From Vibrio hepatarius (GTDB taxonomy: Bacteria > Pseudomonadota > Gammaproteobacteria > Enterobacterales > Vibrionaceae), in assembly GCF_001274785.1 (NCBI RefSeq), contig NZ_LHPI01000009.1:62001-126000 (forward strand): 64,000 nucleotides of DNA, in the 5' to 3' direction. A program made the position numbers and the translations under genes. This document shows positions 26,263 through 35,652 of this stretch, in pieces. The stretch's first letter is position 1; the number at the start of each line of letters is the position of its first letter. The notes below the pieces were generated by a model. It had not been told where the DNA came from. It did not search any database and saw only the letters and a list, made by a program, of their open reading frames with translations.

Positions 26263-28214
26263 GAGTTCTCGCCTTGTTTTAGTTGTACTTTAAACTCTGT
26301 GCCTTGCTTTGGCTGTGATGACACCTTAATCGAGCCACCAAAATCTTTAATGATGTTAAACGCGATCGACAGTCCGAGCCCGAGCCCTTTGCCGACTTCT
26401 TTGCGGGTATAAAATGGGTCAAAGATATGCGGAAGATCGTCTTCAGCGATTCCTTTGCCATTATCTTTCACCGAAATCGTAATATCATTCAGGTGGTGTT
26501 CAATACGTACCACGATGAGAGGATTCTCTTTGTCGCTCACTGCGTCCACCGCGTTGCTCAACAGGTTCACCAGCACCTGCTCAAGTCGAATTGCGTTCGC
26601 ACGCACCATTTCATCTGCGGGAATGCTGCATTCGAGTTTGATCGGTATTTCTCGGTTAGCAAACAGCTCGATTGCATCGCTGACCACGGGTAATACTCGC
26701 GTGGACGAGACTTTGCCGTCGCTTTTACGCGAAAACGCTTTCAAGTGATGAGTTAACGCCGCCACCTTTTCCAGTAACTGCTCGATCTTTTGCAGATTGA
26801 TCACCGCTTTGTCGGCACGTTGTTGTTCGAGCCATTTCTGCGCACTCCTGACGTGGCTATTGACCGCAGTGAGTGGTTGGTTGATTTCGTGCGTAATGCC
26901 AACGCTGAGTTGACCAAGCGCCGCGAGCTTACCCGCTTGCACCAACTCATCTTGAGTGACACGTAAACGCTCCTCCGCAAGTCGGCGCTCTTCTACTTCC
27001 GCTTCCAGTTTTTGGTTGGTCTGCTTCACCACTTTCGCCGTAGCTTGGAACACTTGCAGCGACTTGGCCATTTGCGTGACTTCATCGTTACCTTTTACCG
27101 CGATTTTGGTATCGAGGTGACCGGTCGAAATAGCGAACATGTCGTCTTTCAATTGCAGCAAACGCTCAAGAATGTTCTTACGCACGTAGAACCAAGCAAT
27201 CGCGGCTGCCGCGAGCAAACTGAACAAGGATAACGCGAGCGAGAGCGTGCGGTTGGACGCCAGTGAGTGTTGCGCTCTGACGATAGAGGCGTCAATTTCC
27301 AGATTCACTTTCGAGGTATTGCCTTCAATTTGGATTGATAGCTGGTTGAGATACTCGCGGCTATTCTGCAGAAAATACTCTTGTTGGTAATGATGCTCAA
27401 GGGCTTGGTTTTTAAGCTGATAAAGCTTGCTGGAACGAGAGGCAAGGGTGTAAATCACCGACAGCTTTTCATCCAATTCTGGACGCAGTTCCGATACACC
27501 ACTCGCCTGCCACAACCCGCGCCATTCCAGTCCAACTTGTTCAAGGCGGTAGCTGGTGTAATCCAGCTCATTGAAACTGCTATCATTGTAAAGTTTTTCC
27601 ACCAAGCCAAGTTGATAATAAAGCAGCGCTTTCAACTGGCTGTATTGGATTTTTTCTTTCTGTTCAGAGGGTAATAGATCCAGCTCATCACTCACTTGTT
27701 GCAGCAATGGGTAAAAACCTTCAAGCAAATTTCTTAACTCTTGATTGAGTTGACGGGACTCTTCACCACTTTGATACAACAGACTTAGGCTATTACTCAC
27801 TTGAGCGATGATGTCTTTGAAATAAGCGTAGTATTCCGGAAAGCTACCCATAATCTCGGTCATCTGCTGGATATTGCTTTCGATGCTCTGGATCGCTTTG
27901 CGGCGCTCTAGGTTGGAATCCGCTTCGGTTAAGGTAGACGAGTCGGTGATCACCAAACGCACCATGTCATTCAGTCGCGCAGCTTGCTCTAGAGCGGGAA
28001 TGTCTTTCTCTTTTAACTCAACCAACGCTTGGTCGAGCCGATTAAAGGTGAAGGTCGAGAATAGCGCCAATAACAGTGTGGTCATCGACAAGATCGCCAG
28101 CGCGAGACCAAGACGCAACTCGATGCCCTTCCACCTCAACCAACGTGTGTGGGGAGAGAAAGTCGATCTTGTCGGTTTTGTTTGATTCATGGGGTGACGA
28201 GTCAGCTGATTCAC
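26259..28214 (-). CDS. Membrane sensor histidine kinase
   Basis: This 651-aa kinase starts at a GTG with an AAGGAG ribosome site. It has a short cytoplasmic tail, a first membrane helix (about 34-56), a large helical periplasmic sensor (about 57-325), a second helix (about 326-346), HAMP, a coiled coil (about 400-425), HisKA with the phospho-His in SVGITHEINQPLTAV, and a HATPase domain with DNGKGIAEDDL and KGLGLGLSI. The layout resembles DctB-like kinases that pair with sigma-54 regulators. The sensor is all helical and lacks a recognisable PAS fold. It is the first gene of the pair and is presumed to phosphorylate the downstream regulator. Confidence 0.9.
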   Translation of the reverse strand: MNQLTRHPMNQTKPTRSTFSPHTRWLRWKGIELRLGLALAILSMTTLLLALFSTFTFNRLDQALVELKEKDIPALEQAARLNDMVRLVITDSSTLTEADSNLERRKAIQSIESNIQQMTEIMGSFPEYYAYFKDIIAQVSNSLSLLYQSGEESRQLNQELRNLLEGFYPLLQQVSDELDLLPSEQKEKIQYSQLKALLYYQLGLVEKLYNDSSFNELDYTSYRLEQVGLEWRGLWQASGVSELRPELDEKLSVIYTLASRSSKLYQLKNQALEHHYQQEYFLQNSREYLNQLSIQIEGNTSKVNLEIDASIVRAQHSLASNRTLSLALSLFSLLAAAAIAWFYVRKNILERLLQLKDDMFAISTGHLDTKIAVKGNDEVTQMAKSLQVFQATAKVVKQTNQKLEAEVEERRLAEERLRVTQDELVQAGKLAALGQLSVGITHEINQPLTAVNSHVRSAQKWLEQQRADKAVINLQKIEQLLEKVAALTHHLKAFSRKSDGKVSSTRVLPVVSDAIELFANREIPIKLECSIPADEMVRANAIRLEQVLVNLLSNAVDAVSDKENPLIVVRIEHHLNDITISVKDNGKGIAEDDLPHIFDPFYTRKEVGKGLGLGLSIAFNIIKDFGGSIKVSSQPKQGTEFKVQLKQGENS

Positions 28215-28532
28215 AACACAATCTCCTTTTGCTCAGCACGCACGTTGTCTACCTGTTTGGGATAGATGTGTACCAAATAGGAGTCTTTAACAATATTAAT
28301 AAAACATCACTACAATTTATTAATAAAGATAACAATGCTTATTTTGTGCATCAGATACGAAGAAAGTGTCTAAACCGCTACCTTAATCAAACTTAAATAC
28401 CGCCCCCTCCCTATCTGGGATGAGAAGATGTTTTCATGACTCCGAAAGAGCTTCAGATGGGTTAAATTTGCTCAACGTGATAGAACATTATGTTGTATCA
28501 TATCGGCTCATTTTGTTAATTATTTTGCGCAC
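28215..28532. promoter_or_regulatory. Divergent intergenic region
   Basis: This AT-rich stretch lies between the sensor kinase gene and an EamA transporter gene on the opposite strand, so it must hold both promoters. I find no copy of the GGnCA-type repeat, no -24/-12 element, and no gene that I can support. Confidence 0.4.
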
Positions 28533-29435
28533 ATGCCTTCTACGTTTGCTTCTGGGATCCCGGTTGGGGTCAGATACATGATTTTGTCTGCCATGGGGTT
28601 TGCCTTAATGTCTGCGTGCGTAAAGTACGTCAGCACATACGGCATTCCGGTATTCGAAATCGTCGCCGCAAGGGCGTTGGTCTCATTGATCCTGAGTTAT
28701 CTGGACGTGAAGCGAAAACGCATCTCTATCTGGGGCAACAACAAGCCGCTTCTGTTTCTACGCGGCGCAGTCGGCACTTTGGCATTGATGTGCGTATACT
28801 ACTCGGTAACGACGCTACCACTGGCGGAAGCGACGATTCTTCAATATGTCCATCCTGTGTTTACTGCGCTGTTGGGATTGCTGTTTCTTAAAGAGCGCAT
28901 CCAAACACCGACGGTTATCTGTATCGCGCTATGTTTACTTGGGCTTCTCGTGATGGTGCAACCGGCGCTGAATGGCAGTCAGGTGAACGAATTGCCGCTA
29001 TTCAGCGTGGCCACTGCACTATTGGGCGCCTTCGGCAGTTCCATCGCTTATGTGGTGGTCCGTAAACTGAGCCAAACCGAAGACAGTTCGGTGATCATAT
29101 TCTACTTCCCACTGGTTGCATTACCGATTTCATTGCTGCTGATTTGGGACAACTTCGTCTGGCCAAGTTTGTTCCTCACTCTAATGCTGATTCTGGTCGG
29201 CATCTTTACCCAAGTCGGCCAATATGGTTTAACTAAAGCGATGCAAACTCAAGCTGCTGGGCAAGCGTCTGCTTACTCTTATGTGCAGATCGTCTTCTCG
29301 ACTTTGATTGGCGTGTGGCTGTTTAACGAAGTCCCTTCAGTCTGGTCATACATTGGCGGTTCATTGATTGTTACCGGCGCATTGATTAACGTATTTGGGA
29401 AACAAGTTGTCAGACGTGCCAAAGTGCACGAATAA
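28533..29435 (+). CDS. DMT-superfamily transporter (EamA)
   Basis: This 300-aa inner-membrane protein has ten predicted helices forming two EamA repeats (about 15-150 and 160-295). The first includes FLRGAVGTLALMCVYYSVTTLP and the second LVGIFTQVGQYGLTKAMQTQ, both typical of the family. Such proteins export or import small metabolites, and the substrate is unpredictable. It is followed after 47 nt by a GGDEF gene on the same strand and may be co-transcribed with it. Confidence 0.9.
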   Translation: MPSTFASGIPVGVRYMILSAMGFALMSACVKYVSTYGIPVFEIVAARALVSLILSYLDVKRKRISIWGNNKPLLFLRGAVGTLALMCVYYSVTTLPLAEATILQYVHPVFTALLGLLFLKERIQTPTVICIALCLLGLLVMVQPALNGSQVNELPLFSVATALLGAFGSSIAYVVVRKLSQTEDSSVIIFYFPLVALPISLLLIWDNFVWPSLFLTLMLILVGIFTQVGQYGLTKAMQTQAAGQASAYSYVQIVFSTLIGVWLFNEVPSVWSYIGGSLIVTGALINVFGKQVVRRAKVHE

Positions 29436-29482
29436 GAATGCCGAATTCGGCGTAGCGCAAAGTCAAAGCAAAAGCTGTAGAG

Positions 29483-30439
29483 ATGATGGAAGATCAGCCA
29501 AACAAGATTGCACAACTCGAACAAACGATCGAACAGTTGAAAAAAGAAAATCAACGCCTCGAGGAAAAGCTCAACGCCGCGTTAGACGGAACCGGATTGT
29601 GCCTATGGGAGCAACACGTCCCAACTGGCAAGCTCACCATCTTCAACATGGAATGGGGCAAGATGCTGGGGTTTCAACCGCACGAGCTAGAAGCCAACGT
29701 CGAAACCTGGAAAAGCAAATTACACCCAGACGATTACGAGCTTGCGGTCGGTGCGTTTGAATCTCACCTTAACGGCGAAACCGAGGCGTATCAGGTCGTG
29801 CATCGCATGATCCACAAAGACGGCAGCCACAGTTGGGTGTCGGACCGTGGACGAATCGTCGAGTACACTCCTGACGGCGAACCGCTGCGTATTATGGGTA
29901 CGCACATCGACATCACCAATGAAAAACGCTACGAACTTGAGTTAGCCAAGCTTGCAACACAGGATCCTCTCACGGGGTTGATGAACCGCCAAGCGTTGAA
30001 ATCGGCGTTTGATGAACGCCCAACACTCACACCGCAAGACTCATCAGCTTTGATCTTTATCGATGTGGATGATTTTAAGAAAGTAAACGACCACCTTGGA
30101 CACAAAGCGGGCGATCAGGTGTTGGTGTATATTGCGGATTGGATGAGAAAGCTCGCTCCTAAAAAAGCCAAAATTGCCCGTATGGGTGGCGACGAGTTCG
30201 TGATTTTCTGCCCGCACTACCACGAAGATTCAGTCCAGCAATTTGCCGATAGCCTATTGAGCCAAGCTTACCAACCTATTCGGCTTGAAAACGGCGAAGC
30301 TAACATCGGCTTTAGTATCGGTGTCTGTCAGTTCAGCGGTGCCTATAAAGATTTCGAAATACTCTACGAGCACGCTGACCAAGCGATGTATCAAGTAAAA
30401 CGCAACGGTAAAAACGGCGTCTCATTTGTTTCTATTTAA
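29483..30439 (+). CDS. PAS-GGDEF diguanylate cyclase
   Basis: This 318-aa cytoplasmic protein has an N-terminal coiled coil (about 5-35, with IEQLKKENQRLEEKLNAAL), one PAS/PAC domain (about 35-155, ending in GTHIDITNEKRYE), and a GGDEF domain (about 160-318) with the active-site motif MGGDEF. It should make cyclic di-GMP in response to a signal bound by PAS. The residues preceding the active site do not spell the RxxD product-inhibition site. An in-frame ATG 3 nt later is an alternative start. Confidence 0.9.
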   Translation: MMEDQPNKIAQLEQTIEQLKKENQRLEEKLNAALDGTGLCLWEQHVPTGKLTIFNMEWGKMLGFQPHELEANVETWKSKLHPDDYELAVGAFESHLNGETEAYQVVHRMIHKDGSHSWVSDRGRIVEYTPDGEPLRIMGTHIDITNEKRYELELAKLATQDPLTGLMNRQALKSAFDERPTLTPQDSSALIFIDVDDFKKVNDHLGHKAGDQVLVYIADWMRKLAPKKAKIARMGGDEFVIFCPHYHEDSVQQFADSLLSQAYQPIRLENGEANIGFSIGVCQFSGAYKDFEILYEHADQAMYQVKRNGKNGVSFVSI

Positions 30440-30445
30440 CTCGAT

Positions 30446-30478
30446 TAACTCGGGGCTCAGCGACAGAGAACCGAGTTA
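30446..30478. terminator. Hairpin between convergent genes
   Basis: TAACTCGG and CCGAGTTA form an 8-bp stem between the cyclase gene and the convergent EamA gene. U-tracts are short, so terminator function is moderate at best. Confidence 0.5.
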
Positions 30479-30492
30479 TTCATCCCGACGCC

Positions 30493-31410
30493 TTACTGCT
30501 TTGCCAACCGCATCGTGCGACTTTTACGCCATTTCGGGATAATCACACAACACACGTTAGCGCCAATAATCAAAGCTAATCCCAGCATTTGGAATGGGTT
30601 GTAGCTCTCGTCAAAGAACATCAATTGCCACATCGCGGTAAAGATTAAATTGGTGAAAATCAGCGGTGCAAGTTGGGAGCCAGATTCCGCCAACTTGTAT
30701 GCTTTAGAACGAAAGACCTGAGTGTTAATAATCAATATCGCAAGTACCGCCATGGTTGCGATCAATACCCACATACTTACATCACCAAGATCATACAAAG
30801 CTTGTTGTTGCGCCGCGCTGATTGCGACTAGCGGGGCAATCAACACCGTCGCAAACAGGAACGTCCAGAAGTTGATCGCCCATGCACTGAGTTTGCTCTG
30901 GCTGATGCGATATAAACTCAACTGCGACCCAGCGTTAAACAAACCGGCTACCAGACCAATCAACAACTCAGGACGAAACTCTATCCCGGACACATCCCCC
31001 GCCAGCATCACAACTCCAGCAAAGGTCACAATCAGACCGACTAAATTAATTCGGCTCAGCGCAACAGAAAAGATTAACTTTTCTAACAATGGAATGAACA
31101 AGGGACCGGTACTGAAAAGCACCACACTTTCTACCAGCGATAAGTGTTGCAAGGAATAGATAAAACACACCTGACACACAGCAATACACAGTGCACGCCC
31201 CCAGATTGCCACCGCTTCTTGCTTATTAGGTAGCGTCCATTTTTGCCCGACTAATAGGATCATGATAAACAGTGCCGGCACGCTAAATCTAAGGAAACTA
31301 AACAAACTGGTGTCTAAGTGCTGACTGAGAAACTTGGAAAATAGTCCAGTTAATGACAAACTGAACGTTGACGATAACATGAACAATATTGGGTACAACT
31401 GGTTTGGCAT
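30493..31410 (-). CDS. DMT-superfamily transporter (EamA)
   Basis: This 305-aa membrane protein has ten predicted helices in two EamA repeats. It carries the Tyr/Leu-rich first loop (FIYSLQHLSLVESVVLFSTGP) seen in RhaT/EamA carriers and a basic C-terminal tail. It is unrelated at the detailed level to the EamA protein at 28533. A GGAGG ribosome site precedes the ATG. It is divergent from a LysR gene, with 89 nt between the start codons, so that regulator may control it. The substrate is unknown. Confidence 0.9.
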   Translation of the reverse strand: MPNQLYPILFMLSSTFSLSLTGLFSKFLSQHLDTSLFSFLRFSVPALFIMILLVGQKWTLPNKQEAVAIWGRALCIAVCQVCFIYSLQHLSLVESVVLFSTGPLFIPLLEKLIFSVALSRINLVGLIVTFAGVVMLAGDVSGIEFRPELLIGLVAGLFNAGSQLSLYRISQSKLSAWAINFWTFLFATVLIAPLVAISAAQQQALYDLGDVSMWVLIATMAVLAILIINTQVFRSKAYKLAESGSQLAPLIFTNLIFTAMWQLMFFDESYNPFQMLGLALIIGANVCCVIIPKWRKSRTMRLAKQ

Positions 31411-31482
31411 AACTCCTCCCTTTTGACGCTAAGTTTAGGAGTGTGCTGGGTGAATTAAAAACGAATAATATTTACAGATTAC

Positions 31483-31497
31483 GTAAGAAAAACTTAC
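31483..31497. promoter_or_regulatory. Inverted repeat just before the LysR start
   Basis: GTAAG-AAAAA-CTTAC lies directly before the preferred LysR start, where a ribosome site would be expected. It could be an autoregulatory operator or an mRNA hairpin. Confidence 0.35.
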
Positions 31498-31499
31498 AG

Positions 31500-32390
31500 A
31501 TGAAAAAACTTGCTTCACTGAAATCGATCTATTCTTTTGTCGCTGTGGCGGAAACAGGCAGCATGACTGACGCCGCAAAAACGCTCAGTGTCAGCCACTC
31601 GGCGGTCAGTCAGGCGATCAAATCCCTAGAACATCAACTCGGTCAGCCATTATTTCAACGCATTGGTCGCACAGTGGTCTTGAATGCGGCAGGTAGAAAA
31701 TATTACAAGCAAGTTGCTCCTGCATTGGAACAGATCGTCGAAGCAACGCAGCAGTTGATCAGCGAGCAACAAAGTCATCGTCTTACCCTCAACATGGTCA
31801 ACTCGCTAGCAATGCATTGGTGGATCCCGCGGGTGCATCGCTTTAACCAGTTCGCACCACAACTGGATATCCGAATCTCCACCCTTATTGGTAGCTTTGC
31901 GTTGGAAAGAGAAGGTGTCGATGTTGCCATCATCCACGGTAAATCAGACGAATGGCAGGATTATTACTGTGAACTGTTGTCCGAAGACGAGCTGGTGATG
32001 GTGGCGAGCCCAGAACTGGTGGATGACCACACGACGCCTCAACAACTTTTAGAGAAGTACCCAGCGATTATTGCCGCTAATGATCGCCGAAAATACGACT
32101 GGAAAGTCTGGTGTGAGAGCAATAACCTGCCCGTTCCCGATAGCGTCAACAACCTCAGCTTTTCTGCATCCATTCAAGCAGTACAAGCAACCATTCAGAG
32201 GCTAGGTGTGTTTGTTACACATCGTCAGTTTGTCCGTGATGATGTCAGCCAAGGCCTTTTAGTTGAGGTAGGTTCACCGGTTTTAAACCCACATCAGGAC
32301 TTCTATTTTGCCTGCCAGCGGGACAAGCTCAAAAATGAACACGTCCTGACACTGAGAAATTGGCTACGCAGTGAATTTCGCGCCGCATAA
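31500..32390 (+). CDS. LysR-family transcriptional regulator (GcvA-like)
   Basis: The protein is 296 aa from the ATG at 31500; a GTG at 31443 would add 19 residues, which are not typical of the family. The helix-turn-helix lies at about 22-41 (GSMTDAAKTLSVSHSAVSQA). The effector domain contains INTL-like and REGVDVAIIHGK segments resembling the GcvA/AmpR subgroup. It is divergent from the EamA transporter at 30493 and is the likely regulator of that gene. The start has no clear ribosome site. Confidence 0.88.
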   Translation: MKKLASLKSIYSFVAVAETGSMTDAAKTLSVSHSAVSQAIKSLEHQLGQPLFQRIGRTVVLNAAGRKYYKQVAPALEQIVEATQQLISEQQSHRLTLNMVNSLAMHWWIPRVHRFNQFAPQLDIRISTLIGSFALEREGVDVAIIHGKSDEWQDYYCELLSEDELVMVASPELVDDHTTPQQLLEKYPAIIAANDRRKYDWKVWCESNNLPVPDSVNNLSFSASIQAVQATIQRLGVFVTHRQFVRDDVSQGLLVEVGSPVLNPHQDFYFACQRDKLKNEHVLTLRNWLRSEFRAA

Positions 32391-32481
32391 ATTAAATCGT
32401 CGTTAATTTGTACAATTAAGTTGGTCGCCTTTCTGTCTGCTACCTATACTCAGTGTGGGTCTCATACAGAAGGAGGCTTGT

Positions 32482-32961
32482 ATGACTATTTCAACCCGGC
32501 TCGACCACTATATGACAGAGCACGATATTCCGTTTCGAGTAGTACGCCACCGTCATAGCCACAGTTCACTGCAAAGCGGTGTTGCTGCAGGTGTGCCATT
32601 GTCTAATTTGGCCAAGGGCGTAGTGTTAGAAGACCACGAAGGTCGACATATGATGGCTGTGTTGCCCGCCAACAATAAAATCAGCTTATCTCGTTTAGAC
32701 GATGAATTTAGTGCCTCTTACCACCTAGTGAAAGAGCGTGAAATCTATCAAATGTTTACTGATTGCGAACACGGCGCGGTTCCACCTGTCGGCAGTCCAT
32801 ATCATATGTCGACAGTGTGTGATGAAATGCTTACCCACCTTGATTATGTCTACCTTGAAGCGGGAGACCATGAAACCCTGATCCGGCTAGATCAAGACGC
32901 GTTTCTTGCACTGATTGACCCAATCCGTGTGATACGATTTAGCAGTCAGGTTTTTCACTAA
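32482..32961 (+). CDS. YbaK/ProX-type aminoacyl-tRNA deacylase domain protein
   Basis: The protein is 159 aa from the ATG at 32482, set by a strong AGGAGG ribosome site at 32471-32476. It has the YbaK fold: a conserved Lys in LAKGVVLEDHEG (about residue 46), AVLPANNKIS and the C-terminal GAVPPVGSPY loop. Free-standing members remove wrongly attached amino acids from tRNA. Which tRNA it edits cannot be told. It stands alone and is followed by a hairpin shared with the convergent RNase Z gene. Confidence 0.88.
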   Translation: MTISTRLDHYMTEHDIPFRVVRHRHSHSSLQSGVAAGVPLSNLAKGVVLEDHEGRHMMAVLPANNKISLSRLDDEFSASYHLVKEREIYQMFTDCEHGAVPPVGSPYHMSTVCDEMLTHLDYVYLEAGDHETLIRLDQDAFLALIDPIRVIRFSSQVFH

Positions 32962-32967
32962 ACGCAA

Positions 32968-33000
32968 AAGGGCTTTTATCGCTGTGTTGGTAAAAGCCTT
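32968..33000. terminator. Hairpin terminator between convergent genes
   Basis: GGCTTTTA and TAAAAGCC form the main stem around a 12-nt loop, extended by AAG/CTT with one bulge. It lies between the deacylase and RNase Z genes and may serve both. Confidence 0.7.
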
Positions 33001-33008
33001 GTTGCTAT

Positions 33009-33971
33009 CTATCCCTCGAAAATTTGTTCAAGTTCACCTTGGGTATCCATCCGGTACCTCGTGAAGTCTTGGGCGAGGAACAACTGGCCGCGATACACTT
33101 GCGCCGCTTCACGACGTAACTGCTCGATCGATGTATCCGCATTGGGATCGGTTTGGTACCTCGGACTAAAATGGGTTAGCAAAAGGTTGTTAATCTGCGC
33201 TTTTTCCGCAAATCGCGCCACCAACTCAGCGTAGCTGTGACCATACTCTTTGGCCTGTTCTGCCAACTCTTTTGCATAAGTCGCTTCATGCACCAGCGCA
33301 TGGCAATTATGACTAAACTCGGCCAGTTTTTCAGGCTCACTATTGTCGCCCGCGATAATGATTCGTCTCGGTGCGTGAGCATAATAGGTAAAATCTCGGC
33401 TTTTCAGTACCTTGTCACCAAATACCACATCCTCACCTTTTACCAATTGTCCCCAAATCGGCCCTCTGGGAATGTTGTGCTCGGCGAGTTTTGCAAAATC
33501 AAGGTAGATCTTAATTGTCGATTCGGTAAATCGGTAAGCAAACGAAGGAACGCGATGTGTTAGCGTAGTCAGATCAATCGTGAACTGGCCGATGGTCACG
33601 CTTGGTAAGCTCTCTGCATCAATAAACTGTATCGGATAAGGAAGATAAAGCTGGGTGAATTTTTGCGTCGCTTCAAACCAGTCTTGAATGCCTTTAGGCG
33701 CAATGATCGTCAACGGCTCAGTACGATGATTCATTGCTGCACTGGCAAGTAAGCCCGGTAAACCATAGCAATGGTCACCGTGGATATGGGTGATTAAAAT
33801 CGCCTGCAGATTATTAACCGTTAACGAGGTCTTAAGCAGTTGATGCTGAGTCGCCTCTCCGCAGTCAATCAAGAACCAACCTTTCCCTTTACTTTCTTTC
33901 AACGCAACCGCAGTGACATTACGTGTTTTAGTCGGCACACCAGACGAAGTGCCCAAAAAACAGAGTTCCAT
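33009..33971 (-). CDS. rnz: Ribonuclease Z (tRNA 3' endonuclease)
   Basis: This 320-aa short-form RNase Z belongs to the metallo-beta-lactamase superfamily. The zinc motif HIHGDH (about 63-68) is clear, followed by GLPGLLAS, a His late in ALVHEATYA, and the C-terminal HFSPRYQ motif. It cleaves the 3' trailer of tRNA precursors. The N terminus MELCFLGTSSGVPTKTRN is typical. It is monocistronic. Confidence 0.93.
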   Translation of the reverse strand: MELCFLGTSSGVPTKTRNVTAVALKESKGKGWFLIDCGEATQHQLLKTSLTVNNLQAILITHIHGDHCYGLPGLLASAAMNHRTEPLTIIAPKGIQDWFEATQKFTQLYLPYPIQFIDAESLPSVTIGQFTIDLTTLTHRVPSFAYRFTESTIKIYLDFAKLAEHNIPRGPIWGQLVKGEDVVFGDKVLKSRDFTYYAHAPRRIIIAGDNSEPEKLAEFSHNCHALVHEATYAKELAEQAKEYGHSYAELVARFAEKAQINNLLLTHFSPRYQTDPNADTSIEQLRREAAQVYRGQLFLAQDFTRYRMDTQGELEQIFEG

Positions 33972-34104
33972 GAATCTCCTAGATGGTGTGGAGGTTATAA
34001 CAAAGGATAGTCGAAGAAGTTAAACACATTCGTAGGTTACTGCCCTTACTATGGCTGAGCTGTGAAAAGAAGCTAAAGATTAGGGTAAATATCCGCGTCT
34101 TGGC

Positions 34105-34911
34105 TCAAACCTTGCCGCGATACCGAGTCATCACCTCACTTTTGGGGTGATACTCATTAATCAATTGCTCAAGCAAACCCTCTGCTTTTAAACGTTTGAA
34201 ACTCTCCACCAGTGCCTTCACGACTTCTGGTGGCGTTTCTTTGCCAGTTACCAGCCACAGCTCTTTACAAAGCGGCTCGACGCGCATCACTTCAACAAAG
34301 TCATCAGGATTAAAGCCGTATTCTTCCATTCGGTAATGAAAGCTCGCAGTGACAAGTGGAGCAAAGTCGACCCGTTTAGCTCGTAATAAACGAATGGCAT
34401 CTTTGCCATAACTGACGGGGATATTGTTGTTGATGCCGAGCTTTTTTGTCAGCTCTTCAAACGAACTTGCGGTCTGCGAGCTGAAACGATAGTCCTTGAG
34501 TTCGGTTAGGCTAGTTGCGCTAACATTCGGACCATCTTTATGACGATAGAGCGCGACTTCGTACGGAGAAACCTGACCTAACCAGATAAATTGTTGTTCG
34601 CGATTTGGGGTTCGGGAAATAGAAAAGAACAGACTATTGGGCTGGCTTTGAGTGGTACGGATTGCACGCTTCCAAGGCACAAAATGCACGCCTGAGATTT
34701 CCATTGGTACCGTTTTAGCCGCATCAGCCACGACCGCTTCGATAAACTTGACGACATAACCTTCTGGTTCGCCGTCAACTTCAACCTGTAACGGTGGAAA
34801 CTCTTGGGTATACAGATCCAGCTTGATTGGCGCACTACTCCCCTGCAATGAGAACAACAACCCAAGCAACCCCACCAGCCCACAATTCAATTTTTTGGCT
34901 AAACCCAACAT
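34105..34911 (-). CDS. Exported solute-binding-like protein (type 2 fold)
   Basis: This 268-aa protein has a signal peptide (about 1-27) and the two-lobe pattern of family 3 solute-binding proteins: FPPLQVEVDGEPEGYVVKFIEAV near the N terminus and a late VVTASFHYRMEEYGF-like lobe. No ABC permease or ATPase is next to it, so it may be an orphan sensor or enzyme-like PBP, as is common in Vibrio. The ligand is unknown. Confidence 0.82.
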   Translation of the reverse strand: MLGLAKKLNCGLVGLLGLLFSLQGSSAPIKLDLYTQEFPPLQVEVDGEPEGYVVKFIEAVVADAAKTVPMEISGVHFVPWKRAIRTTQSQPNSLFFSISRTPNREQQFIWLGQVSPYEVALYRHKDGPNVSATSLTELKDYRFSSQTASSFEELTKKLGINNNIPVSYGKDAIRLLRAKRVDFAPLVTASFHYRMEEYGFNPDDFVEVMRVEPLCKELWLVTGKETPPEVVKALVESFKRLKAEGLLEQLINEYHPKSEVMTRYRGKV

Positions 34912-35135
34912 ACCTGTACAAAGTTAAATGAGAAATCTACTTATTACTATAAGACACATTAGTACTACTTCAATAGCAACAAAATAGAACTATTGAGCGA
35001 ATCACGGATAACTAGCCAGTCATTGGGGATGGTTGCAAAACTGAGGCAAGTAGACTTAGTTTTATCACATAAATTGAATAAAATCATCGAATTAGATATT
35101 AGCTTAAGCTCATATCTAGTCGTAATATGAAAGAG

Positions 35136-35627
35136 TTAGAAAGGAAGTTCGACCTGCATCATAAAATCGCCTTCATACTTGTCGTGCCAACGATAGTCGA
35201 GACGCATACGCGGTTCACCGATGTTTTTCTTACCAAAGCCGAGGCTAAGCTGCAGACCGTGGCTTAATAACCACTCTTCCGGATGCAGGTAGGTCAAACG
35301 ATCTTCCAGTTCACTCGGAACCCACACACCAAGCCCAAAATAGCTGGTCGCTAGACTTTGAGTGAAAATAGGATTGGTGTCGCTTTGTAGTACCCAGTCA
35401 GACCAATACCCTGCGCTGCCGTCGTCCTCTTCTTGATCGAAGAAGTAGTAACGGGCTTGGTACTTATCAGCAGAATATTCGATGCCATTGAGGAGGGAGT
35501 AACACACGCCGCTGTTAGAATGGAACAACACCGACTCATTTTGATCATCAGAGGCTTGATACATCTCGCACGAAAGCGCCGATGCAGACATCAACATTAA
35601 TAGCGGTATCAGTTTAATACGCACCAC
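35136..35627 (-). CDS. Exported protein of unknown function
   Basis: This 163-aa protein starts at a GTG (a second GTG follows immediately) with an AGGGG-like ribosome site. A signal peptide (about 1-19) is followed by a beta-rich, aromatic-rich, acidic mature region with two Cys (about 20 and 42) and a C-terminal segment RMRLDYRWHDKYEGDFMMQVELPF-like in having alternating hydrophobics and a final Phe. This suggests a small outer-membrane barrel or a PagP/PagL-like protein. I do not recognise it. It lies between two unrelated genes on the same strand, 26 nt after the NadD-like gene. Confidence 0.65.
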   Translation of the reverse strand: MVRIKLIPLLMLMSASALSCEMYQASDDQNESVLFHSNSGVCYSLLNGIEYSADKYQARYYFFDQEEDDGSAGYWSDWVLQSDTNPIFTQSLATSYFGLGVWVPSELEDRLTYLHPEEWLLSHGLQLSLGFGKKNIGEPRMRLDYRWHDKYEGDFMMQVELPF

Positions 35628-35652
35628 ACTCGCCCCTAAACTGTGTAATTAC